DNA from: JACVRX01 sp035697245 | Lineage (GTDB): Bacteria; Actinomycetota; Actinomycetes; Jiangellales; Jiangellaceae | DNA: 8,031 nucleotides | Reading direction: 5' to 3' | NCBI GenBank assembly: GCA_035697245.1 | Contig: DASSDH010000081.1 | Span: forward strand, 1 to 8,031 | Part shown: positions 1 through 7,274 of the stretch, piece after piece | How the letters are laid out: each line of letters opens with the position of its first letter | Position numbering within the stretch: the stretch's first letter is position 1 | Program-made: the position numbers and the translations under genes | Notes under the pieces: generated by a model | What the model saw: only the letters and a program-made list of their open reading frames with translations | What the model was told of the DNA's origin: nothing | Databases searched by the model: none

Positions 1-685
1 CCTCGCAGGTGATCACCCGCTCGCGGGCCGGCACGGCGGCGGTCAAACAGTTGAGCATCGTGGTCTTGCCGGCTTGGGTGCCACCGGCCACGAGGATGTT
101 GAGGCCCGCCACGACGCACGCGTCCAGGAAGCTCGCGGCCGGGGCGGTGAGTGTGCCGAGGACTACCAGCTCGTCGAGATGATTCGCCCGCACAACGAAC
201 TTGCGAATGTTCACGGCCCAGTGTTCGGCGGTGATGTCGGGGATGACCACATGCAGGCGGCTGCCATCCGGAAGCACTGCGTCGACAAAGGGGCTCGAGA
301 GGTCAACGCGCCGGCCCGAGGACTTGAGCATGCGCTCGACGAGGTCTCGGATCTCCGTCGCGGTGAAGATCGTTGTCGTCAGCTCGCTGCGACCACGCTG
401 GGCGATGAAGACCTTGCTGGGTTCGTTGATCCAGATCTCCTCGACCGTGGGATCGTCGAGATAGGCCTGCAGCGGGCCGAAGCCCGCGACCGCATCGAGG
501 ACGGTTCGCGTGACGGACTGTGAATCGCCCAGCGGCGGCAGGGGCCGGCTCAGGCTGCGCTCGTCATAGCTGGCGACGACCTGCTCGACGATGGTCCGGA
601 TGGCACCCGGATCAGCCACCGGATCGATACCTTCCCGACGCACGACGTCGCGCACCTCGGCATCGATGATCTCGATCGCGGTCAT
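1..685 (-). CDS. cpaF: CpaF/TadA-family secretion ATPase (partial, N-terminal 228 residues)
   Basis: This is a hexameric ATPase of the type II/IV secretion superfamily. CpaF/TadA proteins sit at the inner face of the membrane and power assembly of Tad (Flp) pili. I translated the minus strand from the ATG at 685-683: MTAIEIIDAEVRDVV, then an N-terminal helical region, then the family block GFGPLQAYLDDPTVEEIWIN (about residues 68-87). Next come a PAS-like N-terminal domain with LPDGSRLHVVIPDI, then IRKF, and the Walker A motif GGTQAGKTT at residues 201-209 with Lys207 binding the nucleotide phosphate. The frame is open to the left edge, so Walker B, the Asp box and the His box lie outside; full-length relatives are about 400-450 residues. 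I saw no in-frame ATG or GTG shortly upstream, which supports this start; the only Shine-Dalgarno-like match is a weak GGGA about 9 nt before it. Pilus subunit and TadB/TadC genes would be expected further left. Family assignment is firm; the exact machine powered is inferred. Confidence 0.93.
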   Translation of the reverse strand, partial: MTAIEIIDAEVRDVVRREGIDPVADPGAIRTIVEQVVASYDERSLSRPLPPLGDSQSVTRTVLDAVAGFGPLQAYLDDPTVEEIWINEPSKVFIAQRGRSELTTTIFTATEIRDLVERMLKSSGRRVDLSSPFVDAVLPDGSRLHVVIPDITAEHWAVNIRKFVVRANHLDELVVLGTLTAPAASFLDACVVAGLNILVAGGTQAGKTTMLNCLTAAVPARERVITCE

Positions 686-743
686 GCTCGGGCGTCCCGT
701 CGGCAGGTGCTCTGCGCACTCGTGACTGGTGAGATGCGGCAGA

Positions 744-772
744 GTTATACCGGCCCTGACGATCACACGCCA
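744..772 (-). promoter_or_regulatory. Possible promoter of the CpaF-type ATPase gene
   Basis: On the minus strand, TATAAC (749-744) matches the TATAAT -10 consensus at five of six positions and stands out in G/C-rich surroundings. Seventeen bases upstream is TGGCGT (772-767), a poor match to TTGACA. Transcription would start near 737 and leave an untranslated leader of about 50 nt before the ATG at 685. The gap between gdh and this gene is long enough for independent initiation. Read-through from gdh is the alternative. Confidence 0.3.
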
Positions 773-784
773 GGCGGGATTGCG

Positions 785-793
785 TTATCCACA
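785..793 (+). promoter_or_regulatory. DnaA-box-like 9-mer TTATCCACA
   Basis: The 9-mer TTATCCACA is an exact match to the high-affinity E. coli DnaA box (TTATNCACA). It lies in the gap between the gdh stop and the ATPase start. Actinobacterial boxes more often read TTGTCCACA. I see no second clear box, no AT-rich unwinding region and no dnaA or dnaN nearby, so this is not an origin. It could be an isolated DnaA-binding site or chance. Confidence 0.3.
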
Positions 794-831
794 ACTACCA
801 TCCGGTTGATCATGGCGGAGTGGTCGCCGGT

Positions 832-856
832 GTCCGTTTTGTACAGCCGGACGGAC
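832..856 (-). terminator. Weak hairpin just after the gdh stop
   Basis: Immediately after the gdh TAG, the minus strand reads GTCCGT (856-851), a 13-nt loop, then ACGGAC (837-832), a 6-bp stem. No run of T follows, so it does not meet the usual intrinsic-terminator pattern. It is the only hairpin I found at the gdh 3' end. It may be a weak terminator or a 3'-end stabilising structure, or it may have no role. Confidence 0.2.
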
Positions 857-3800
857 CTACGCCGTCTCGGCCCGCAGCAGCCCGCGAACGACTCGCAGGC
901 CGACGGAGAGCCGGGCCAGGTCGAACGTGTCGCTATCGACGATCTCGCGGAGCGTCTCGCGTGCGCGCCCTACGACGACCGATTCCCGGGCTGCCCACGC
1001 CTTCACCCGGGCCTTGGTGTCCATGCCGTCCTCGGTGGTCTGGATGATCTGCGCCGTGAGCGCCGTCTGGACCGCGTGCAAGTCGTCGCGCAGCGCCGCC
1101 CTGGCCATGGTCTGCCAGCGGTCGGTCCGGGGCAGCGCGACGATCCGCTCCAGCAGCTGGCCCAGAGCGAGGTGCTCGCCCAGCTTGAAGTGGACTCGGC
1201 CGACCCCGAGCAGATCCGTTCCCGTCGCCACGGACGTTTCGACGATGCCGAGGCCGGCGTACGCCGGCGGCAGCACGGCCACCCGGGTGGCGAGATCCGC
1301 TGGCACGCCGGCGCTGGTCAGCTTTTTGCGGCGCTCGACGAACAGGTCGAGCTCACGACCCACGAGGATGGTCGGCAGTTCGCCGAGCAGCCGGGCAATC
1401 GGGGCCCTGAAGAACTCGATCTGCCAGGCGATATCGATCGGCGGGCGCCGGTTGACGGTGAGCCAGCGGGTCGCCCGCTCGGTGATGGTGCGTCCCTCCA
1501 GCCGCATCCTGGTCTGCATATCGGCCGCGACGACGTTGTCGAGCGCCGCGACGTCCGCCATCAGCTCCGGGACGCCGAACACAACCGATGCAACCGTGTG
1601 GGCGCGGGCGAGGTCCTCCATCGTGCCGCCGGTCTCCATGCCCAAGCGGTATGCGAACGTCGTGCCGGCCACGTTGACCAGATCGTTGACGACCCGCGTC
1701 GTGACGATCTCGCGACGCAGCGGGTGTTCGTCGATGCGCTCGGGATACCGATTGTGGAGGTCGGTCGGGAAGTACGCGTGCAGCGCGTTACGCAGGTATG
1801 GATCGTCCGGCAGCGGAGTGTCGAGCAGTTCTCCGTACATCAGATTCTTGGTGTAAGCGAGCAGCACCGACAGCTCCGGGCTGGTCAGTCCGCGACCGGC
1901 CTGGATCCGCTCCGCGAACTGACGGTCGCTCGGCAGGAACTCCAGGGCCCGATTGAGCTTGCCTTCGGCCTCGAGTTTCGACACATATCCGCGATGCACG
2001 TGCGCCAGGTTGGCGGCCTGGTACACACCGCTGGCCAGAGCCACGTTCTGGCCATAGTTGCTGGCGAGGACCAACCGGCCGACCTCGTCGGTCATCGCGG
2101 CCAGCAATTCGTTGCGCTGCTTCTCGGTCAGGTCGCCCTCGCGCACGATCCCATCGGCCAGGATCTTGATGTTGACCTCGTGGTCGGAGGTGTCGACGCC
2201 GGCGGAGTTGTCGATCGCGTCGGTGTTGATCTGACCGCCCTCACCGTCGGCGCCAGATATCGCGTACTCGATGCGGCCGAGTTGGGTGAACCCGAGATTG
2301 CCGCCCTCGCCCACAGACTTGGCGCGCAGCTCAGCGCCGTTGATCCGGATCGCGTCGTTGGCCTTGTCGCCGACGTCGGCATGGGTTTCGGCGGCCGCCT
2401 TGACGTACGTGCCGATCCCGCCGTTCCAGAGCAGGTCGACCGGCGCCATCAGAATCGCCCGCAGGAGGTCTGGGGGCGTCATCTCGGTGACGGACTCGTC
2501 GATTCCCAGCCGCTGCCGGACCTGCGGGGTGATCTCGATGCGTTTGGCCGACCGCGGATGCACGCCGCCGCCCTCGCTGATGAGTGCCGGGTTGTAGTCG
2601 GCCCAGGTCGAGCGGGGCAGCTGGAAAATGCGTTTCCGCTCTTCGTAGGAGGTCGCGGCGTCGGGATTGGGGTCGAGGAAGACGTGCCGGTGGTCGAACG
2701 CGGCCACCAGCCGGATGTGGGTCGAGAGCAGCATGCCGTTGCCGAAGACGTCACCGGACATGTCGCCGATCCCGACGCAGGTGAAGTCCTCGCTCTGGCA
2801 GTCGCGGCCCATCTCGCGGAAATGCCGCTTCACCGACTCCCAGGCGCCGCGGGCGGTGATGCCCATCGCCTTGTGGTCGTAGCCGGCAGACCCGCCGGAA
2901 GCGAATGCGTCGCCGAGCCAGAAGCCGTAGTCGATCGCGACGCCGTTGGCGATGTCGGAGAACGTCGCGGTGCCCTTGTCGGCGGCCACGACCAGGTACG
3001 GGTCGTCCGGGTCGTGGCGAACCACCCGTGGCGGCGGCACGATGCTGCGGTCCGCCGCCCGGTTGTCCGTCACGTCGAGAAGGGCTCGGATGAAAGTCTT
3101 GTAGCTCTCGACGCCCTCGGTCAGCCACGCCTCACGGTTCACGGCCGGGTCCGGCAGGCGCTTGGCGACGAAGCCGCCCTTGGCGCCGACTGGCACGATG
3201 ACGGCGTTCTTGACCGCCTGGGCCTTGACCAGCCCGAGCACCTCGGTACGGAAGTCCTCCCGGCGGTCGGACCACCGCAGCCCACCTCGTGCTACGGCTC
3301 CGAAGCGCAGGTGCACGCCTTCCACCCGCGGCGAGTAGACCCACACCTCGAACATCGGGCGAGGATCGGGCAGTTCCGGGATGGCCGACGGATTGAGCTT
3401 GAAGGCCAACGCCGCGCTGGCCTTCTCCGGGGAACTCACTCGGTAATAGTTGGTCCGCAGCGTTGCCTGCACGAGGGCGAGGAACGACCGAAGGATGCGG
3501 TCCTGGTCCAGACTGGCCACATCGTCGAGGGCCCGTTCCAGCCGCGCGACGATCTCCTTCGCTGCGATGTCCCGGCCCTCGGGGTCGTCAACGAAACGAT
3601 CAGGGTCGAACCGGGTCTCGAACAGGTCGACGAGCAGCTTGGCAATCGTGACGTGAGCCGACAAGCACTCTTCGAGGTAGTTCTGGCTGAAGGTCGACCC
3701 GGCTTGGCGTAGGTACTTCGCGTAGGCACGCAGGATCGACGCCTCACGCCACGACAGGCCCGCCTGCAAGACCAGGGCGTTGAACCCGTCGCTCTCCGCC

Positions 3801-5752
3801 TCGTCGTGCCATACAGCAGCAAACGCTTCCTGGAACAGCTCCTTGCGCCCGCTGGCGTCGGCTACCTGACGAGCCTGATACCGCAGGCCGAAGTCGTAGA
3901 TCCAGGCGGGAGCATCGACGGAGTCGCCGTGCCGGATGACCTCGTAGGGTCGTTCGTCGATGACCTCCACGCCCATTCGGGACAGGATCGGCAGCACCTG
4001 GGTGAGCGAGATCGGTGACCCGGTTCGGTAGATCTTGAACCGCCGCTCGTTCTGCGGGGCACCTACCGGCTGGTAGAGATTCATGGCCAGGCCGCGGTCT
4101 TCGGGTAGCTCCTCCAACCGGGCCACATCCGCCACTGCAGTGCGGGCCGGGAAATCCTCCTTGTATGCCTCGGGAAACGCATCCCGGTACCGGCGCACGA
4201 GACGAGCCGCCTGCTCTTCACCGACCCGCTCCGCCAGGGTGTCCGCGAAGTCGTCACCCCATGCCCGGGTCGCCGCAGCGAGCTGTTTTTCCAGCGTGGG
4301 GACGTCGAGGTCGGGCAGCGACTGGTCCGGCGCCATCCTGATGACGAAGTGCAGCCGCGCCAGGACGGCCTCGCTGAGCAGGGCAGTGTGGTCGATTGTC
4401 TTGCCACCAGTGGCGCGGAGCAGGATGTTTTGGAAGCGTTCGCGCACGGCCGTGTTGAAGCGGTCTCTCGGCAGATACACCAGGCAGGACATATACCGGC
4501 CGTAGATGTCCTCCCGGACGAACAGCCGCAGCTGACGTCGCTCCTGCAGGTGAACCACGGCCAGCGCGATCGGGAAGAGCTCGTCGACCGAGATCTGGAA
4601 CAGTTCGTCGCGGGGATAAGTCTCGAGCACCTGCATGAGGTCCTTGCCCGAGTGGCCGCTGGGCGCGAAACTGCTCCGCTCGAGCACCTGCTGCGCCTTG
4701 GTGCGCAGGATCGGGATGCGTAGCACGCTCTCGGTGTAGGCCGGCGAGGTGAACAGGCCGAGGAACCGACGCTCGCCGACCACTTCGCCGTTGTCGTCGA
4801 AGATCTTTACCCCGACGTAGTCGAGATAGGTGTTGCGGTGCACCGTCGAGCGCGAGTTCGCCTTGGTCAACACCAGGACGCGTTTCTCCCTGGCCCTCGC
4901 CTTGACCCGAGGCGAGAGCTTGGCGAACGAGCCGGAGATCTCCTGGTCAGCGCGCAGGATTCCCAGCCCGGATCCGGTCACCGCCCGGAGCACATCCTCA
5001 CCGTCCACGCTATCGAGCATGTACTCGCGATAGCCGAGGAAAGTGAAGTGGTCGTCGGCCAGCCACCGCAGCAGCTCCTCGGCCTCGGCCACCTCCTCTG
5101 CCGGAACCGGTAGCTGGTTCTTCTCCAGCTCGGCGGCGATCTCCTCGCACCGTTGTTGCATGCGCTGCCAGTCCTCGACGGCGTCGCGGACGTCTCGGAG
5201 CACGTTGCGAAGCTCGTCGGTGATCTTTTCCTGCTCGGCCGGGTTTGTCTCGCGGTCGGTTTCGATGTGCATCCAGGACTCGACGAGAGCATCCGGCATC
5301 TCGGCGACGGCGGGGTCGGACTCCCCCACGTCGCAGACCTCGAGCAGCTCACCCGCGATGTCGCGCCGAACGACGAACTGTGGGTGAACCACCAGGTGAA
5401 TGGCACGGTCCCGGCGGGTCAGCGTCATCGTGACCGAGTCGACCAGGAACGGCATGTCGTCGGTGACCACCTCGACGACGGTGTGGCCGGAGGACCAGCC
5501 GTGCTCTTCGACGGTGGGGGTGTACACGCGAACCAGCGACCGGCCCTGCGGCCGGGTCTGCGCAAACTGACGGTGTGACATGGCGGCGCCGATGACATCC
5601 ACCGGGTCGCGGTCGACGAGGTCTTCCGGCGCGACATGGCGGTAGAAGCGCCGCAGGAACGCCTCGATTTCAGCGCGGTTGCCGCGGTGACTTGCCGCTG
5701 CTGCCGCCCTGGCCAGAAGCTCGGACTTGGCCTCGTCGAGCCGGTCGCCCAT
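857..5752 (-). CDS. gdh: NAD-specific glutamate dehydrogenase, large ~180 kDa type
   Basis: Oxidatively deaminates L-glutamate to 2-oxoglutarate and ammonium with NAD+, in the cytoplasm, feeding amino-acid carbon into the TCA cycle. At 1631 residues it has the usual length of this family (mycobacterial and Streptomyces clavuligerus enzymes are about 1620-1650). The N-terminal half holds the ACT-like regulatory domains, including DDMPFLVDSVTMTL near residue 100, a charged helical stretch around 175-220 and LADDHFTFLGYREY near 230. The catalytic core has GGLRWSDR (823-830), GAKGG (856-860, with Lys858 in the glutamate-site motif) and GDMSGDVFGNG (996-1006). It continues with the family blocks EGGGVHPRS, WNGGIGTYVKA, EGGNLGFTQLGRIEYA and NTDAIDNSAGVDTSDHEVNIK. 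A helical C-terminal domain follows. No frameshift or missing block was seen. The start is the ATG at 5752, preceded by a weak GGGGG about 5 nt upstream. In mycobacteria and corynebacteria the FHA protein GarA/OdhI, controlled by PknG, regulates 2-oxoglutarate metabolism, and GarA inhibits this enzyme; that control is plausible here but not visible. Confidence 0.97.
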   Translation of the reverse strand: MGDRLDEAKSELLARAAAAASHRGNRAEIEAFLRRFYRHVAPEDLVDRDPVDVIGAAMSHRQFAQTRPQGRSLVRVYTPTVEEHGWSSGHTVVEVVTDDMPFLVDSVTMTLTRRDRAIHLVVHPQFVVRRDIAGELLEVCDVGESDPAVAEMPDALVESWMHIETDRETNPAEQEKITDELRNVLRDVRDAVEDWQRMQQRCEEIAAELEKNQLPVPAEEVAEAEELLRWLADDHFTFLGYREYMLDSVDGEDVLRAVTGSGLGILRADQEISGSFAKLSPRVKARAREKRVLVLTKANSRSTVHRNTYLDYVGVKIFDDNGEVVGERRFLGLFTSPAYTESVLRIPILRTKAQQVLERSSFAPSGHSGKDLMQVLETYPRDELFQISVDELFPIALAVVHLQERRQLRLFVREDIYGRYMSCLVYLPRDRFNTAVRERFQNILLRATGGKTIDHTALLSEAVLARLHFVIRMAPDQSLPDLDVPTLEKQLAAATRAWGDDFADTLAERVGEEQAARLVRRYRDAFPEAYKEDFPARTAVADVARLEELPEDRGLAMNLYQPVGAPQNERRFKIYRTGSPISLTQVLPILSRMGVEVIDERPYEVIRHGDSVDAPAWIYDFGLRYQARQVADASGRKELFQEAFAAVWHDEAESDGFNALVLQAGLSWREASILRAYAKYLRQAGSTFSQNYLEECLSAHVTIAKLLVDLFETRFDPDRFVDDPEGRDIAAKEIVARLERALDDVASLDQDRILRSFLALVQATLRTNYYRVSSPEKASAALAFKLNPSAIPELPDPRPMFEVWVYSPRVEGVHLRFGAVARGGLRWSDRREDFRTEVLGLVKAQAVKNAVIVPVGAKGGFVAKRLPDPAVNREAWLTEGVESYKTFIRALLDVTDNRAADRSIVPPPRVVRHDPDDPYLVVAADKGTATFSDIANGVAIDYGFWLGDAFASGGSAGYDHKAMGITARGAWESVKRHFREMGRDCQSEDFTCVGIGDMSGDVFGNGMLLSTHIRLVAAFDHRHVFLDPNPDAATSYEERKRIFQLPRSTWADYNPALISEGGGVHPRSAKRIEITPQVRQRLGIDESVTEMTPPDLLRAILMAPVDLLWNGGIGTYVKAAAETHADVGDKANDAIRINGAELRAKSVGEGGNLGFTQLGRIEYAISGADGEGGQINTDAIDNSAGVDTSDHEVNIKILADGIVREGDLTEKQRNELLAAMTDEVGRLVLASNYGQNVALASGVYQAANLAHVHRGYVSKLEAEGKLNRALEFLPSDRQFAERIQAGRGLTSPELSVLLAYTKNLMYGELLDTPLPDDPYLRNALHAYFPTDLHNRYPERIDEHPLRREIVTTRVVNDLVNVAGTTFAYRLGMETGGTMEDLARAHTVASVVFGVPELMADVAALDNVVAADMQTRMRLEGRTITERATRWLTVNRRPPIDIAWQIEFFRAPIARLLGELPTILVGRELDLFVERRKKLTSAGVPADLATRVAVLPPAYAGLGIVETSVATGTDLLGVGRVHFKLGEHLALGQLLERIVALPRTDRWQTMARAALRDDLHAVQTALTAQIIQTTEDGMDTKARVKAWAARESVVVGRARETLREIVDSDTFDLARLSVGLRVVRGLLRAETA

Positions 5753-5773
5753 GTCTGCCCCCGGAAGCTCGCC

Positions 5774-5790
5774 GTTACATCGTTGTAGAC
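5774..5790. promoter_or_regulatory. Imperfect 17-bp inverted repeat upstream of gdh, operator-like
   Basis: The sequence GTTACATCGTTGTAGAC is nearly symmetric about the G at 5782: GT, ACA and C on the left pair with G, TGT and AC on the right, giving six matches in eight pairs. It lies 22 bp before the gdh start and about 110 bp after the TDO stop, where an operator or promoter-overlapping site would be expected. It is also more A/T-rich than its surroundings. No regulator gene is present in the window, so the binding protein cannot be named. I found no convincing -35/-10 pair around it. Chance symmetry is possible. Confidence 0.3.
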
Positions 5791-5860
5791 GACAATCCGA
5801 CCTTAGTGGCCCGCGGCCCGGAACACATCTCGGGCGCGAGGAGCCAGCGGGCAGAGAGCC

Positions 5861-6658
5861 TCACAGCCACGAGCGGAGCTCCCAGAGCACCGGGTAGTAA
5901 CGGATATCCAGTCGCGACCTGAGGTAGGACGCGCCTGACGAGCCGCCAGTCCCTGTCTTCGTGCCGATCATGCGCTCGACCATCGTCACATGCCGCGCCC
6001 GCCAGCCGGCCGCCCGTTCGTCGTGCCCGATCAGTGCCTCCGCCAACTCCCAGATGTCGCCGTACGTTCCACGGTCCTGTGCCACGAGGCGCAGTGACGC
6101 GCGCACCTCGTCGCCGGTGGCAGCAGGGAGCCCGTATTTCACCAGCACCGACACAAATGCGTCCCACAGCGTGGGCTCGGCCAGCCGGCGCTGCAGCCGC
6201 GCTCGCTCGTCGTCGGTCAGGCCGCGGAAGCGCTCGACGAACCTCGGGTCCTTGGCACCGGAAAGGAACTCGAGCTCCCGAAACTGCACGGACTGGAAGC
6301 CGCTCGCCGGTGCCAGTCGCTCCCGGAACTCCAGGAAGTCCTGTGGCGTCATGGTCTCGAGCACGCCGATCTGCTCGATCAGGATGCGCTCGATCTCATG
6401 CACTCGGGCAAGCAGGTGGCGGGCCCACCACAGTTCACCGCTCGTCATGGCATCCCGGGTCGACTCGAGCTCGAACAGCAGCTGCTTGAACCACAGCTCG
6501 TACACCTGGTGAACCGTGATGAACAGCAACTCGTCGTGAGCGTCGGTCGCCAACCGCTGCTGGTCCAGCAGTTGGTTCAGGCGCAGGTAGGTGCCGTACG
6601 TCAACCGGGCGCCGTCCTCGCCGAACTGGGCCGACGGGGGCTGCACCGACGTGGTCAC
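5861..6658 (-). CDS. kynA: Tryptophan 2,3-dioxygenase
   Basis: A cytosolic haem enzyme, normally tetrameric, that inserts O2 across the indole 2,3 bond of L-tryptophan to give N-formylkynurenine, the first step of the kynurenine pathway. The 265-residue protein shows the family order: LTYGTYLRLNQLL (19-31), FITVHQVYELWFKQLLFELE (46-65) with the substrate-contacting His50, FRERLAPASGFQSVQFRELEF (111-131) with Arg112 expected to bind the tryptophan carboxylate, and RARHVTMVERMIGTKTGTGGS (220-240) with His223 as proximal haem ligand and Thr237 near the substrate ammonium group. Roles are by analogy with the Xanthomonas enzyme. Length is slightly short of the 280-300 typical of other bacteria, the difference being at the ends. 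The start is GTG at 6658; an in-frame TAG four codons upstream rules out anything longer. A second GTG at residue 5 is possible. No kynurenine formamidase or kynureninase gene is adjacent; gdh follows after 108 bp. Confidence 0.96.
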   Translation of the reverse strand: MTTSVQPPSAQFGEDGARLTYGTYLRLNQLLDQQRLATDAHDELLFITVHQVYELWFKQLLFELESTRDAMTSGELWWARHLLARVHEIERILIEQIGVLETMTPQDFLEFRERLAPASGFQSVQFRELEFLSGAKDPRFVERFRGLTDDERARLQRRLAEPTLWDAFVSVLVKYGLPAATGDEVRASLRLVAQDRGTYGDIWELAEALIGHDERAAGWRARHVTMVERMIGTKTGTGGSSGASYLRSRLDIRYYPVLWELRSWL

Positions 6659-6670
6659 GACGCCACTCTA
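6659..6670 (-). promoter_or_regulatory. Candidate -10 element placing the TDO transcript start at its GTG (leaderless)
   Basis: Reading the minus strand, TAGAGT (6670-6665) fits the actinobacterial -10 pattern TANNNT. It is followed by six bases (GGCGTC) and then the GTG start codon at 6658. That spacing would place transcription initiation on the first base of the start codon. No good Shine-Dalgarno sequence precedes the GTG, which agrees with a leaderless message, a common arrangement in actinobacteria. No clear -35 hexamer was found. Confidence 0.4.
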
Positions 6671-6742
6671 GGTCGCCTCTGGTGCGCCGCGGGTGGGCCA
6701 CCTCCGGCGCGGCACACTGTTCCGACGCCCCTCCCACCCGCC

Positions 6743-6746
6743 AGGA
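6743..6746 (+). promoter_or_regulatory. Ribosome-binding site deciding the DUF2505 start
   Basis: AGGA at 6743-6746 is followed by an 8-nt spacer before the ATG at 6755. It overlaps the alternative ATG at 6746, so it cannot serve that codon. This favours the downstream start, which also matches the usual MDLR-type beginning of family members. Confidence 0.5.
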
Positions 6747-6754
6747 TGGAGCAC

Positions 6755-7255
6755 ATGGACCTGCGAACCGAGCAGCGCTACGACGCCGACCCCCAGACGG
6801 TGTTCGCCATGTTCACCGACGAGGCGTTCCTGTCCCGCAAGGCTCAGGCCACCAACGCGCTGCGGCACGAGGGGTCGGTGGTCCGGGACGGCGATCGGGT
6901 CACGGTGCGACTGCTGCGGGTGATGCCGCCCGACGTGCCCGATCTCGTGCGGGGATTCGTCGGCGACACCATCGACCTGGAACAGACCGACGTGTGGGAG
7001 CCCGCGAGCTCCGACGGCTCGCGCACCGGCTCGATCCGAATCATCATGGGCGGCCTGCCGGTCCAGCTGACCGGAGCAATGCGGCTCGCGCCGGCACCGA
7101 TGGGCAGCCGGGCGACCGTCGATGCCCAAATCAAGGCCGCGATCCCGTTGTTCGGCGGCAAGATCGAGCAGGCCGTTCACGACGCCCTGCTCCAGGCGGT
7201 GCGCATCGAGGAGAGCGTCGGCCAGGCCTGGCTCGACGGGCAGCGCGGCACCTAG
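6755..7255 (+). CDS. DUF2505 family protein (SRPBCC/START-like fold)
   Basis: A 166-residue soluble protein of the actinobacterial DUF2505 family, whose biochemical role is not established. The family is related to the SRPBCC/START-like helix-grip fold, which typically encloses a hydrophobic ligand pocket. What supports the call: the opening MDLRTEQRYDADPQTVFAMF, a helix followed by a run of beta strands (GDRVTVRLLRVMPP, GSIRIIMGGLPVQLTGAMRL, ATVDAQIKAAIPL) and the closing IPLFGGKIEQAVHDALLQAV, which forms the long C-terminal helix of this fold. No signal peptide or membrane segment is visible. I chose the ATG at 6755 because AGGA lies 8 nt upstream; another in-frame ATG at 6746 would add only three residues (MEH) and has no usable ribosome-binding site. 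It is divergent from the TDO gene (96-bp gap) and convergent with glgC. Ligand and function cannot be inferred from this context. Confidence 0.9.
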   Translation: MDLRTEQRYDADPQTVFAMFTDEAFLSRKAQATNALRHEGSVVRDGDRVTVRLLRVMPPDVPDLVRGFVGDTIDLEQTDVWEPASSDGSRTGSIRIIMGGLPVQLTGAMRLAPAPMGSRATVDAQIKAAIPLFGGKIEQAVHDALLQAVRIEESVGQAWLDGQRGT

Positions 7256-7274
7256 TTCACGCGCGGCGGCCAGA
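7256..7274. other. 19-bp convergent intergenic gap between DUF2505 and glgC
   Basis: The two stop codons face each other across 19 bp. No intrinsic terminator with a T tract is visible in the gap or just beyond it on either strand, so the two transcripts probably overlap at their 3' ends or end by Rho-dependent termination. A 12-bp perfect palindrome, GCCAGGCCTGGC, lies a little upstream within the end of the DUF2505 coding region, but its centre leaves no loop, so it is a poor terminator. Confidence 0.4.

Noticed and set aside
74..523. Plus-strand 149-residue reading frame
   Set aside because: It lies entirely antisense to the CpaF-type ATPase coding sequence, whose P-loop and family blocks are unmistakable, and is again the back-to-back frame of a G/C-rich gene.
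785..793. Replication origin based on the DnaA-box-like sequence
   Set aside because: There is only one box, with no AT-rich region and no dnaA, dnaN, parA/parB or rpmH nearby.
707..3712. A 1001-residue plus-strand reading frame as a real protein-coding gene
   Set aside because: It is codon-for-codon antisense to the clearly real gdh, has no family motifs, begins in the 171-bp gap without a ribosome-binding site, and its openness follows from the lack of TTA, CTA and TCA codons in gdh.
6398..6754. N-terminal extension of the DUF2505 protein to residue 285 using an upstream ATG at 6398
   Set aside because: The added sequence is antisense to the N-terminal half of tryptophan dioxygenase. The conserved DUF2505 beginning starts at 6755, where a ribosome-binding site is placed correctly.
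7220..7231. Terminator at the 12-bp palindrome GCCAGGCCTGGC near the end of the DUF2505 gene
   Set aside because: It lies inside coding sequence, has no loop at its centre and is not followed by a T tract.
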